From contig NZ_CP025228.1 in NCBI RefSeq assembly GCF_004102025.1, positions 1,426,001 to 1,490,000 of the forward strand: 64,000 nucleotides of DNA. Direction: 5' to 3'. A model generated the notes under the pieces. It made no database searches, had not been told where the DNA came from, and saw only the letters and a list, made by a program, of their open reading frames with translations. This document shows, piece after piece, positions 9,648-18,230 of this stretch (positions within the stretch are counted from its first letter, which is position 1; every line of letters starts with the position of its first letter). The stretch comes from Actinomyces qiguomingii. GTDB taxonomy: Bacteria; Actinomycetota; Actinomycetes; Actinomycetales; Actinomycetaceae. Position numbers and translations under genes: made by a program.

Positions 9648-9694
9648 ACCGCTAAGCTTAGGTTGGAAACCGTCCTCGCTGAACCTTCCTCGCC

Positions 9695-10876
9695 ATGCTT
9701 CACTTCCTCCCGCGATCGTATCGTTCTTCCGGCCATGACGAGCCTGGTGCGTGGCGTCCCACGCTGCGCACCCACCTGCTACACGCGGGCATGGCAGGCT
9801 TCTTTTTCACCTTCGCGCTCTTCTTCGCGTCGCTCCCGAGAGAACCAGCGGCGATCAGTCTTACTGCACTGGCGGTGCTTGCTCTGCCCCTGACATCGGC
9901 AGTGCCTGCGATCGGTACCACTCTGAGCGTTGTGGTTACTTGGTTCGCCGTGTCTGTCCCTCAAGACACGGGGATCGTGGCGTCTATAGCCGCGTGGGGC
10001 TCGGTTTCCATACTGATGGCACGAGGCCGGCCGCGGTGGATGGTTTACTCGCTCGTCTGCATCATCACGCTGCCGCTGTTGTTGCTGCCCGCCGCGGACG
10101 AGCCCTTGTGGGCCGCGTTCGTGTGGCCGGTAACCACGGGCGTTCCCTGCCTGGTGCTGGGGGAGATGCTCCGCCAGCAGCGCGATCAGGCTCGCCGTGA
10201 CGTCCGTCGCAGGCGTGTGGCCCGGCTTCGGCAGCGCAGGCTTATGGCTGCGGAACTGCATGACACGGTCGCGCGCGACCTTACGTATGCGGTTATGACA
10301 GGCGAGCAGCTGAAGATCGCCCACGCAGGTGACGAGCAACTGAGTCGGGAACTCGACGCAATCATAGAGCCGGTGCGCACGGCGGTAGCGCAGTTGCGAC
10401 GCGGTCTACAGAGCATGACCACAGACGCCGGTGACGATGTCGTACTCCGTGTGGCGTCGAGGCCGCCACGACCGCTCGCGCAGACCCTGGCGGATGCACG
10501 TCGTGTGCTTGCTGATCGCGGGGCTTCGCTGGAGGTCGACGGGGTGCAACTATTGGCCGAAGAGGTCTTCACCCCAGGCACTCACCAGCAGGTTCTACGC
10601 GTGATCGACGAACTCGTTGACAACGCCGCCAAACACACGGCCTCCGATGGGTTGGCCAGAGTAGTGATGGATGCCGATGACGATGTCTTCGACTGCATGG
10701 TCACCAACACAGTCGATGCGACACAGAATACGGACGCCGCATTGTCCTCCGGCCTGGGTCTGGTTGACGCGCGGCGCCGCGTGGAGACGCTCGGCGGTGA
10801 GTTCGTCGTATACCGGGGTGAGGCGCGGTGGACGGTGACTTTCAGCGTCCCTGTCCGAGTCGCAGCCACTGGGTGA
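9695..10876 (+). CDS. HisKA_3-type sensor histidine kinase
   Basis: The protein has 393 residues. Four or five hydrophobic segments lie between residues 30 and 155 with almost no extracytoplasmic loop, as in sensors that detect membrane signals or a partner transporter. The dimerisation/phosphotransfer helix carries H189 in AELHDTVARDL, and an HATPase domain follows with N-box ELVDNAAKHT and a GLGLVDARRR G-box. The start is uncertain: the ATG at 9695 lacks a clear ribosome site and an ATG at 9791 is possible. It is divergent from the response regulator, with only 47 bases between. Confidence 0.88.
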   Translation: MLHFLPRSYRSSGHDEPGAWRPTLRTHLLHAGMAGFFFTFALFFASLPREPAAISLTALAVLALPLTSAVPAIGTTLSVVVTWFAVSVPQDTGIVASIAAWGSVSILMARGRPRWMVYSLVCIITLPLLLLPAADEPLWAAFVWPVTTGVPCLVLGEMLRQQRDQARRDVRRRRVARLRQRRLMAAELHDTVARDLTYAVMTGEQLKIAHAGDEQLSRELDAIIEPVRTAVAQLRRGLQSMTTDAGDDVVLRVASRPPRPLAQTLADARRVLADRGASLEVDGVQLLAEEVFTPGTHQQVLRVIDELVDNAAKHTASDGLARVVMDADDDVFDCMVTNTVDATQNTDAALSSGLGLVDARRRVETLGGEFVVYRGEARWTVTFSVPVRVAATG

Positions 10877-10905
10877 CATGGGACAGCTGCCGGGGATTAC
10901 CCACG

Positions 10906-11844
10906 TCAGTGCTGGTACGGCCCTAAGAACTTCTCGCCGTTCAGGTGGATCATGTGTGTGGGTTCGGAAGCCAGCCAGACCTCCGTCTCCCAGGCCAGGT
11001 CGGGGAGGAATCTGCGCATGACCGAGCGGTCGGGGAAGCAGGACACGTATACGAGGTCGGCGGTTGATCGTGAAAACAGGCTGGATAGTTCGCTGTAGCG
11101 AATGTGGTCCACGGGACCGTGGGTCGATGCCGCCTCCATGAGGAATAACCAGTTCTTGTCCGCGTGGTAGACCACGAGGTCTGGCATTTTTCCGTGCTTG
11201 TCCACATTCACGCCGAGTGCCGCGAGACGCTCGCGCTCGAACGTTGCTAGCTTGTCGTCGGCATCGCCGACGTATAGCACCTCACCGCCGGGCACGAAGC
11301 AAGCACAAAACTCCTCGACCATCGCCTTGATGAGGACGTTCTGCCCACCTGCCTTCAACGTGAAAGTATCCCCCTCGGGCGTGGTCACTGGGATACGGGC
11401 CAGATCGCGGGCCGCTTGGTACTTGGCGGCGAGACTGCCCGCCTCAGCGACGTATTCCTCAATAGCGGGACCGAAGTCGGGGGTTCCGTAGAGCCGGATC
11501 GTCAGCAAGGCCTCCGGATTCAGGCGGTAGTTGTTCTTCGACGAGTTGGTCGCCCGCGAAGGGTCATCGTCGTTATGGAGGCAGAAGCCTGCGTCAACGA
11601 ACTGGTGTAGCACGAACCTACGTATGGTCTCCCGCGTGTTCTCCGCGATTGGATGATGTAGCGGCCCGCGCATCCAGTCTAGGATCTGCCGCACGCCCAT
11701 CCGCTTGTTTGTAGCATCGGCCCACGCGCTGTTCTCATCCAACCCTGCCAGAGCAAGTAGCGTGCGGCCGGCCTGTTCGTTTGTCCGTTGCCGGTCGAAG
11801 TCGAATGCGCGGAGTATTGCCTGCGCCTCCTGGACGGTGCTCAT
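10906..11844 (-). CDS. type II restriction endonuclease, BsuBI/PstI family
   Basis: The 312-residue protein ends in the BsuBI/PstI catalytic domain: GDADDK, HGKMPDLVVY, the FLMEAASTHGPV segment and the C-terminal IHLNGEKFLGPY are all recognisable. PstI and BsuBI cut CTGCAG, and the same specificity is predicted here by family only. The start codon overlaps the methyltransferase stop (ATGA), so nuclease synthesis is coupled to and follows the methyltransferase. Confidence 0.88.
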   Translation of the reverse strand: MSTVQEAQAILRAFDFDRQRTNEQAGRTLLALAGLDENSAWADATNKRMGVRQILDWMRGPLHHPIAENTRETIRRFVLHQFVDAGFCLHNDDDPSRATNSSKNNYRLNPEALLTIRLYGTPDFGPAIEEYVAEAGSLAAKYQAARDLARIPVTTPEGDTFTLKAGGQNVLIKAMVEEFCACFVPGGEVLYVGDADDKLATFERERLAALGVNVDKHGKMPDLVVYHADKNWLFLMEAASTHGPVDHIRYSELSSLFSRSTADLVYVSCFPDRSVMRRFLPDLAWETEVWLASEPTHMIHLNGEKFLGPYQH

Positions 11845-13283
11845 GCGGCCTCCATGCGCGTCATGCCCATTACCCTGCGGATGGCCTCTTCAGGATCGTG
11901 CGTGCTCTCGCCGAGTCGGCGCAGCTGGTCCAGGCTGGGGAACCGCATCTGCCGCAGATCACCGGCGTTGACCTGGGTGTGGCCGGAGAAGACTCGGAAG
12001 TAATCGTCAACCGGTTTAGAGTTCAGCCAGACCGCTAAGCCGGCAGCAACCTCCGGGTCCAGGCCGTGGCCAGCGCAGTGGATGTAGTTCAACTTGTTGT
12101 CGAACGCCGGCCGTCTGCCGTCGTCGGACCACACGGCGGCGACCAGGCGCCGCTTCTCCTCCTTCGCGGAGAAGCGCTTGACTAGAACATAGGTGCCTGC
12201 CGGTACCAGGAACTTGGTACGCACCGGTTCAGTCGCACGGAACCACTGCGGTTTCCTCACGCTATCGCGGGGATGCACCACTCGCTGCCGGGTAATATTG
12301 GATGGGTACACCATCGGCACGGCATCGTCAGCCGTTTCGTATGCCAAGTATTCGCGGGATCGGAAGTCCACCACCCGCCCGGTTGAGACCATCATGCCAA
12401 GATCGGCAAGCGTGTGTCTGGCGCAAGCCATCCACTCGATCGCCTCGGCATCCTGGGAGGAGGCGGGTACGAACACGAAGTCATCTGTTACTACCCGGGA
12501 GGCCGGTACTCGGCGAACTGCCGGCTCGTCGCGGTGATCCACCGACGAGGAGAGACGAACTGTGTTCGGCTGCGGGCCGTTGATGGCAGACACGATGATC
12601 GTCTCCTGAAGCACTCCCAGGTCACCGAACACCTCGGATCGCGACTGGAATGTGTGGATGGCGTCGATCCCGAAAGACGCCAGCAACGTGCGGCGGAAAT
12701 GGCCGAAATAGGTGCCGTTCATCCATGAACGGGGCGTGATGGACACCTGTTGCCCGCCGCCGGCGTCCAGCAGGAGTGTGCCAAGTGCCATGAAGCCGGC
12801 GTAGATGTTCGGTACGGCTATGCCCGCGCTACGAAGATCGGAATCCAGCGTCGAGCGAGAGCGGATCTTGCGGTAAGGCGGATTCTGAATCACCAGGTCG
12901 AAGCGCTCATCTGTGTGCAGCGCCCACTGCACGAAGTCGCTCTTGACCAACGACGTGCGTACTGCCGACTCAGCAGCACAGTCGGCAAGCGTCTCCGTCA
13001 GTGCCGGCCACAACCGCGCGTCCAACTCCACCGCGGTGAGCGACACCTGGAGATTCGGGCGTTCCCGCCGCAGGCGATCCACGAGGGCGGCGGACAACAC
13101 GCCGGACCCTGCCCCGGGATCCAGAACCCGCAACGTACCCGACTCCGGCAGACGAACCAGATCCGCCATGATCCGCGCGACCGCAACAGGCGTGAAGAAC
13201 TGCCCCAACGCGGCCTGATTGGCCGCGTCAAGGCTCCCCAGTGCCGCCTGGCGTCGGTTCGCGGCACGCTCCAGAAGATTCAT
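11841..13283 (-). CDS. DNA adenine-N6 methyltransferase of a BsuBI/PstI-type system
   Basis: The 480-residue class I methyltransferase has SAM motif LDPGAGSGV (54-62) and catalytic NPPY (134-137), with a C-terminal target-recognition region. It is the protective partner of the overlapping endonuclease and is expected to methylate the adenine of CTGCAG. The ATG at 13283 is preferred because the MNLLERAANRRQAALG segment is the usual start of these enzymes; an upstream in-frame start at 13466 would add 61 unconserved residues overlapping the intergenic hairpin. CTGCAG occurs in this window (for example 727-732), as expected if sites are protected rather than purged. Confidence 0.9.
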   Translation of the reverse strand: MNLLERAANRRQAALGSLDAANQAALGQFFTPVAVARIMADLVRLPESGTLRVLDPGAGSGVLSAALVDRLRRERPNLQVSLTAVELDARLWPALTETLADCAAESAVRTSLVKSDFVQWALHTDERFDLVIQNPPYRKIRSRSTLDSDLRSAGIAVPNIYAGFMALGTLLLDAGGGQQVSITPRSWMNGTYFGHFRRTLLASFGIDAIHTFQSRSEVFGDLGVLQETIIVSAINGPQPNTVRLSSSVDHRDEPAVRRVPASRVVTDDFVFVPASSQDAEAIEWMACARHTLADLGMMVSTGRVVDFRSREYLAYETADDAVPMVYPSNITRQRVVHPRDSVRKPQWFRATEPVRTKFLVPAGTYVLVKRFSAKEEKRRLVAAVWSDDGRRPAFDNKLNYIHCAGHGLDPEVAAGLAVWLNSKPVDDYFRVFSGHTQVNAGDLRQMRFPSLDQLRRLGESTHDPEEAIRRVMGMTRMEAA

Positions 13284-13414
13284 GTCGGCCAGCGTACCGG
13301 CACCCCATGACACGAAGTCACCGGCTAGCGATCCTCGGTGCTGAGAAACGCGCCCAGGTACTCGGCCAACTCGGGCGGGTCCTTGAATGAGCCTGCCGCT
13401 CCACTGAAACGGGT

Positions 13415-13450
13415 GAGGGGAGCCGGGCTGTTGGCGGGTCGGCTCCCCTC
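13415..13450 (-). terminator. hairpin downstream of the MFS gene
   Basis: GAGGGGAGCCG and CGGCTCCCCTC are perfect 11-base arms around a 14-base loop, 41 bases beyond the MFS stop codon. A T-tract is lacking. It probably separates the importer gene from the restriction-modification genes. Confidence 0.55.
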
Positions 13451-13491
13451 GGTGGTGCGGGATCATGAATCAAACGGATTTGTGCAAGTGT

Positions 13492-14859
13492 TCAGGCCCT
13501 CTTCTCACCCTCGACGACCTCACGGTCTTCCATGGCGACCGTGGCGCGTGGGGTCTTCGAGCCGGTCTCGGGGATCGTGAAGTAGATCAGCAGGCAGATA
13601 AGCACGATGACGCTCATGTAGATCGGGATCCAATTCGGGTGGCCGGCGTTGATGAACGCAGTGGCGATCAGCGGGGCGGTGCCGCCCAGGGTTGCGATGA
13701 CGAACTGGTGCGCCACCCCAATACCGGAGACTCGCAGGGAGGCCGGGAAGAGCTCCGCCTGGATCGTCGGGTAGACCGCCTGCCAAATTCCCAGCACGAC
13801 CCATCCGCTGGCGGCTACGGCGACGTAGACGCCGAAGCCGGGGTACCTGAGAGCCATCATGAGGGGGTAGAAGAGTACTACCATACCGATGGCGCCGATG
13901 ATGGGGAAGATCAGGCGCCGTCCGATGCGATCTGACAGCCAGCCGCAGAAGGGTACGACTACGACCAGAATGCACAGACCGATCACGGAGCCGGCGAGAG
14001 TCGAAGTGTTGTCACGACCCGACGTGAGTTCCGCGTAGGTGGGCAGGAAAGTCGCCCAGGTGTAGTAAGCGACAGCAGGCGCCGACAGGGCGGCGGTTTG
14101 GATCAGTTGCTTGGGGTAGTGGCGCAGAAGGTAACCGACGCGTCCCTTCGAGGGCTTCTTGTTGGCTTTCGACTGGGCCTCATATTCTGGGCTCTCGTCG
14201 GAGTGAGTACGCAGAATGAGCCCGAAAATGCCCAGTACGCCGCCGACGATGAAGGGGACGCGCCAGCCCCATGCGTCCAGAGTCTCGGGAGAAAAGGCTG
14301 CAGTCGACAAGGCCGCGGCTCCCGTGGCGGCCAAGGTCGCCAGTCCGGATGCCGTGTTCGAGAAGGAGCCGTACAGGCCGCGGCGGTGGGCCGGAGCGTG
14401 TTCAACCATGAAGGAGATCGCCGACTGGGCCTCGCCTCCGGCCGATATGCCCTGCATGATGCGAGCTATCACGAACAGGATTGGGGCTGCAACGCCGATG
14501 GTCTCGTAGCCGGGCGTCAGGCCGATGATCAGGGCGCCGAGCGCCATACCGGACACCGACAGCGACAGCACGATCCTGCGTCCGAAGCGGTCTGCGAGGG
14601 GAGAGATGATGAATCCGGACATCGGTCGGATGATGAAGCCGATCGCGTAGGTCAGGAAGGCGGCCAAGAGGGAGGCGAGTCGGGAATCGCTGGGGAAGAT
14701 ATGTGGCGCGAAGATGGCCGCCATCAGCCCGTAGACGTACCAGTCGTACCACTCGACGAAGTGGCCGACCGTTCCGGCAATGAGGTTGATGGTGTGGGGC
14801 CGTGCCGATGCCTCAGCGGGAGGCGTCGGCCCAGCGACCGCAGGTGGGTTCGTCGACAT
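13492..14859 (-). CDS. MFS transporter, metabolite:H+ symporter (MHS) type
   Basis: The 455-residue protein has 12 predicted membrane segments. The MHS subgroup is shown by the N-terminal GTVGHFVEWYDWYVYG stretch and the DRFGRR loop after helix 2, with a second GWLSDRIGRR loop in the C-terminal half. Members import carboxylates such as shikimate, ketoglutarate, citrate or betaine. The ATG at 14859 has an AGGAG site 7 bases upstream. It is divergent from the aldolase gene, with a LacI-type operator candidate between, and is presumably the importer of the substrate of this locus. An acidic substrate fits, but it cannot be named. Confidence 0.88.
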   Translation of the reverse strand: MSTNPPAVAGPTPPAEASARPHTINLIAGTVGHFVEWYDWYVYGLMAAIFAPHIFPSDSRLASLLAAFLTYAIGFIIRPMSGFIISPLADRFGRRIVLSLSVSGMALGALIIGLTPGYETIGVAAPILFVIARIMQGISAGGEAQSAISFMVEHAPAHRRGLYGSFSNTASGLATLAATGAAALSTAAFSPETLDAWGWRVPFIVGGVLGIFGLILRTHSDESPEYEAQSKANKKPSKGRVGYLLRHYPKQLIQTAALSAPAVAYYTWATFLPTYAELTSGRDNTSTLAGSVIGLCILVVVVPFCGWLSDRIGRRLIFPIIGAIGMVVLFYPLMMALRYPGFGVYVAVAASGWVVLGIWQAVYPTIQAELFPASLRVSGIGVAHQFVIATLGGTAPLIATAFINAGHPNWIPIYMSVIVLICLLIYFTIPETGSKTPRATVAMEDREVVEGEKRA

Positions 14860-14950
14860 TGAGAGCTCCTGGTGGATGTGGGTAGCGGCATTCGGCGAGG
14901 GCGGCGGTGCACGAGCCGAATGCAAGGCGATTGCGTCTTGCCGCAATGAG

Positions 14951-14998
14951 ACCGATTGCTGAGATCGGTTGCAAGAAGGGTGCGCATCGTGCCATGAT
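14951..14998 (+). promoter_or_regulatory. LacI-type operator candidate and promoter for the aldolase operon
   Basis: ACCGAT and ATCGGT form an inverted repeat around tgctgag at 14951-14969. The 21 bases from 14953 to 14973 recur exactly at 21753-21773, upstream of the LacI-containing operon. A promoter fits on top: TTGCAA (14969-14974), an 18-base spacer and CATGAT (14993-14998), so a bound repressor would cover the -35 box. The divergent MFS promoter could be controlled from the same site. Confidence 0.65.
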
Positions 14999-15032
14999 CT
15001 TGTCAACCACCCCGCCCCGACGGAGGACAAAG

Positions 15033-15680
15033 ATGTTCAAGAAGCTCACAACCCTCAACACGATCCACGACTCCGGAGCAGTGCTCATTGTCCGCCTTCC
15101 GGAACTCGACTCCGCCGAGCGAGTCTGCCACGCCGCCATCGAGGGCGGCTTCCGTGCGCTTGAGATTCCCCTGACCGTGCCGGGGGCGATCGGACTGATC
15201 AACCGCTTGTCCGAGCAGTACCGCGCCGACGGCGTCGTCGTCGGCGCGGGAACGGTCCTCGATGGTTATGCCGCCTACGACGCGATCTCCCACGGAGCCT
15301 CATTCCTCGTTAGTCCGCAGCTCAACCCGGAGATGATCCGAGTCGCCAACCGCTACCAGATCCCGACCATCAGCGGTGCCTTCACCCCGACGGAGGTAGT
15401 CAACTCGGTCCAGGCCGGAGCGGACATTATTAAGATCTTCCCCACGGAGAACAACGGGATCCCCTTCGCCAAGGCGCTCCTCGCCCCGCTCGATCAGGTC
15501 GCCGTTCTGCCGGCCGGCGGCGTCACCGCCGACAACGTCAAGGACTGGTTCGACCTGGGTGTCCTCTCCGTCGGCGTGGGCTCCGCCGTCACCAAGGCTT
15601 GGCAGCGCGACGGCGACTTCACCCGAGTCACCGATGCGGCCCGTACCTTCATGGCAGCTGTCGAGGCGGTCGAAAGGTGA
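15033..15680 (+). CDS. KDPG/KHG aldolase-family protein (Eda-like)
   Basis: The 215-residue TIM-barrel class I aldolase has the family signatures LEIPLT, GAGTVL, the Schiff-base lysine region ADIIKIFP and the phosphate-binding end LPAGGVTADN. Family members cleave 2-keto-3-deoxy-6-phosphogluconate or related 2-keto-3-deoxy acids to pyruvate and an aldehyde, which would make it the terminal step of sugar-acid breakdown. The start at 15033 has a GGAGGA site 6 bases upstream. It is the first gene of a plus-strand operon whose next start overlaps its stop. Confidence 0.88.
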   Translation: MFKKLTTLNTIHDSGAVLIVRLPELDSAERVCHAAIEGGFRALEIPLTVPGAIGLINRLSEQYRADGVVVGAGTVLDGYAAYDAISHGASFLVSPQLNPEMIRVANRYQIPTISGAFTPTEVVNSVQAGADIIKIFPTENNGIPFAKALLAPLDQVAVLPAGGVTADNVKDWFDLGVLSVGVGSAVTKAWQRDGDFTRVTDAARTFMAAVEAVER

Positions 15681-16252
15681 CTACGCCCACGGTCTACATC
15701 ATCATCGGCACGGCGGGATCGGGTAAGTCACTGCGGGCCCGGCGAATCGCCCGCCACCTGCACGCCACCTACCTGGATAAGGACGCGATGAGCGCCCGCT
15801 TCGTCGAGGCGGGTCTCGTCGCAGCGGGCTACGAGGCCGGAGACCGAGAGTCGAACGACTACTACACCACGACGCTGTTGCCGCTCGAGTACGACTCCCT
15901 GCTCGACGTCGCCGGCCAGAACCTGCGCCTGGGCAACTCGGTCGTCCTCGACGCCCCCTTCAGCCCCTTCCTCGCCGACCCCGACTTCGTCACCTCGGCC
16001 CGTCGCCGCTTCGACTGGCCCACCGAGACCCGCATCAAGGTCATCCAGATCCACGTCGCGCCCGAACTGCTTAAGGCCCGCCTGCGCGCACGCGGACTGG
16101 CACGCGACGCCGCCAAACTCGCTGACTGGGACTCCTACTGGGCGCAGCACGGCAATATCACCTGCGCCTGGAGGGGCGTCGAACTGCGCGAAATCCACAA
16201 GGATGCCGACGAGGACGACGAACTCACCGACGAGTCCAACCTCCTCATCTGA
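15677..16252 (+). CDS. P-loop NTPase, small-molecule kinase-like
   Basis: The 191-residue protein starts with GTG overlapping the aldolase stop (GTGA). It has a P-loop GTAGSGKS near the N-terminus, a DKDAMSARF segment like the acceptor-binding region of gluconate-kinase/zeta-type P-loop kinases, and a VVLDAPF Walker B-like strand. The context of aldolase, dehydrogenases and importer suggests phosphorylation of the sugar acid or cyclitol intermediate before cleavage. The substrate is not deducible. Confidence 0.65.
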   Translation: MTTPTVYIIIGTAGSGKSLRARRIARHLHATYLDKDAMSARFVEAGLVAAGYEAGDRESNDYYTTTLLPLEYDSLLDVAGQNLRLGNSVVLDAPFSPFLADPDFVTSARRRFDWPTETRIKVIQIHVAPELLKARLRARGLARDAAKLADWDSYWAQHGNITCAWRGVELREIHKDADEDDELTDESNLLI

Positions 16253-16283
16253 TCCGTCCCGCCCAAACCTCAAGGAAGAGACC

Positions 16284-17123
16284 ATGACGCTCAGCGGAAA
16301 CACCATGATCATCGCCCACTTGGGCTATCCCACACGCACCTTCAAATCATCCCTGATCTGCAATCCCTGGTTCGACGCCCACGGCCACGACGTGTGCGTT
16401 GTGCCCATGGGGATCAAAGCCGATGACTACCCCGGCTTCTTCCGCGCCGTCATGCGGCTGACGAATCTGCGCGGAGCCCTGGTCACCATGCCCCACAAGA
16501 TCTCCACGATTGAACTCGTCGACGAGGTGACCGCCACCGCCGCCATCGCCGGCGCAACGAACGCCGTCCTCCTGCGCGACGATGGCACGACCCTAGCCGA
16601 CCAGTTCGACGGCGCAGGCTTCGTCCGCGGCATGCGTGGCAAGGGTATCGATCCCGAAGACAAACGCGCCCTCGTGGTCGGCAGCGGCGGGGTCGGCTCG
16701 GCGATCGCGGCCTCGTTGGCCGGCGCCGGCGTCAGTGCGATCGCCCTGTCGGATCCGAACAATGCGGCCTCCGAGGCCCTTGGCGAGCGCATCCACAACT
16801 ACTACCCGAACGTGGAGCTGCGGATCGGATCGAACGATCCCGAGGGATACGACGTCGTCATCAACGCAACTCCCCTCGGTATGAAGCCAACCGACCCGAT
16901 GTCGGTCGATGTAGATCGGATCGCGCCCGGGTCATTCGTCGGCGACGTAGTGCTGAGCACCGACGACACCCCCCTCCTCCGGGCGGCGGCCGCGCGCGGC
17001 TGCACAGTTCAAGGCGGTTCGACGATGCTGCTCGAGTTGATCCCGGCCTACCTCGAGTTCTTCGGCTACCCCGGCGCGACCGCTGAAGAACTGCGCGCAT
17101 CGGCGCATCACCTGTTCTCCTGA
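16284..17123 (+). CDS. shikimate dehydrogenase-family oxidoreductase
   Basis: The 279-residue protein has the AroE two-domain layout. The catalytic lysine K72 is in MPHK, the partner aspartate D109 in QFDGAGF, and the NAD(P) loop VVGSGGVGSA lies at 131-140. Two substrate-site features differ from biosynthetic AroE: the N-terminal serine pair of the HSLSP motif is replaced by TRTFKS, and the usual NTDG reads QFDG. With its place in a catabolic operon, this suggests a quinate/shikimate-like or other polyol-acid substrate rather than aromatic amino-acid synthesis. An AAGGAAG site precedes the start. Confidence 0.82.
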   Translation: MTLSGNTMIIAHLGYPTRTFKSSLICNPWFDAHGHDVCVVPMGIKADDYPGFFRAVMRLTNLRGALVTMPHKISTIELVDEVTATAAIAGATNAVLLRDDGTTLADQFDGAGFVRGMRGKGIDPEDKRALVVGSGGVGSAIAASLAGAGVSAIALSDPNNAASEALGERIHNYYPNVELRIGSNDPEGYDVVINATPLGMKPTDPMSVDVDRIAPGSFVGDVVLSTDDTPLLRAAAARGCTVQGGSTMLLELIPAYLEFFGYPGATAEELRASAHHLFS

Positions 17124-17192
17124 ATTGGTCCGGCACGCAGTGCGCAGGTACTCGGCGACACCCGCGGACACCGCCAGCGGCGCTATTTCCGA

Positions 17193-17229
17193 AGGCGGCC
17201 CCGCAGCCTCATTGGCTACGGGGCCGCCT
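17193..17229. terminator. bidirectional terminator between convergent operons
   Basis: Perfect 11-base arms (AGGCGGCCCCG and complement) extend inward through one mismatch to AGCC/GGCT around a 5-base loop, giving a 16-base-arm stem. It lies 69 bases after the plus-strand AroE-like stop and 17 bases beyond the minus-strand oxidoreductase stop. Confidence 0.8.
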
Positions 17230-17246
17230 GGTCAATTCTTGCCCGG

Positions 17247-18230
17247 TCACTTCTTGGCGTGGCTGGACCAGACACGGCCGGGCTGTTCGTCTGTTGGCAG
17301 ACCGCTGACTTCCAGGATGCGTTCGAGCAGCTGCTGGGTTTTCACAGCCTCTGTCCCCGAGACCAGTGGGACGCCACGGTCCCGGACGCGATCGAGGAAG
17401 TGGTGGACGGCACCGGCGAATCCCATGGTCTCGGTGGCCGTGGCCCAACCGAAGTTCTCAGGGGTCATCTCGCGCAGCGAGGTGCCCTCCGGGCGGGTGA
17501 TCGTCACCGAATCGGGGGCGATCACCGATGCGGACGTCATTTGCCCGTAGGCGTCCAGCCTCTCATTCCAGCCGCCAGCATTGCGCGCGCCGACGACGAC
17601 ACCGGTATGCCCGTTGTCGAAATGGATCAGCGCCGAGATGCCGTCCTCCTCCCATTCGTCCTCTCCGGCCGCGTAGGCGGTGACCTCGACGGGTTCGCCG
17701 CCGCAGAACCAACGGACCAGGTCGACCATGTGGATGGCGTTCTCGAAGGTGGCACGATATTCGGAACCCGCGCGGTTCTTCTGAGCGACGCAGAAGGTCG
17801 CTCCGGCCTCACCGAAGGATTCGTGCGCCGCGGCATACACCGGGGCGAAGCGGCGGTTGAAGCCGACCTGGAGGATACGGCCATTCTTCTCGGCGGTCTC
17901 AGCGAGCATTTGCGCGCCGGTGGCAGTGGTGGCCAGAGGCTTTTCGCAGAAGACGTCGACGCCCGCTTCCAGCGCGGTCCTGGTCATGGCGAGATGCTCG
18001 GAGCGGGGAGTCAAGACGAAGACCGCATCGAGATCCTGGGCATCGAGCGCAGCCTCAAGTGTCGGGTAGGCGTGCTGGAAACCCCAACGGCGCTTGACCG
18101 GTTCGGGGTCAGGCAGAATGCTGACGAGTGCAGCCATCTCGACGTCGTCACGGGTAACGAGCGTCGGCAGCTGGGCGATGGTGGCGATATTGCCGTGGCC
18201 GACGACGCCGACGCGAAGTGCGTTGCTCAT
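17247..18230 (-). CDS. Gfo/Idh/MocA-family oxidoreductase 1
   Basis: This 327-residue NAD(P)-dependent dehydrogenase has an N-terminal Rossmann motif (VGVVGHGNIA), the family EKP motif in VFCEKPLA and a C-terminal substrate domain with the NAIHMVDLVRWF helix carrying the usual catalytic H/D region. Family members oxidise or reduce sugars, inositols and their ketones. The start overlaps the isomerase stop by 4 bases (ATGA). It is the last gene of a minus-strand operon with LacI regulator, VOC protein and isomerase. Confidence 0.88.
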   Translation of the reverse strand: MSNALRVGVVGHGNIATIAQLPTLVTRDDVEMAALVSILPDPEPVKRRWGFQHAYPTLEAALDAQDLDAVFVLTPRSEHLAMTRTALEAGVDVFCEKPLATTATGAQMLAETAEKNGRILQVGFNRRFAPVYAAAHESFGEAGATFCVAQKNRAGSEYRATFENAIHMVDLVRWFCGGEPVEVTAYAAGEDEWEEDGISALIHFDNGHTGVVVGARNAGGWNERLDAYGQMTSASVIAPDSVTITRPEGTSLREMTPENFGWATATETMGFAGAVHHFLDRVRDRGVPLVSGTEAVKTQQLLERILEVSGLPTDEQPGRVWSSHAKK

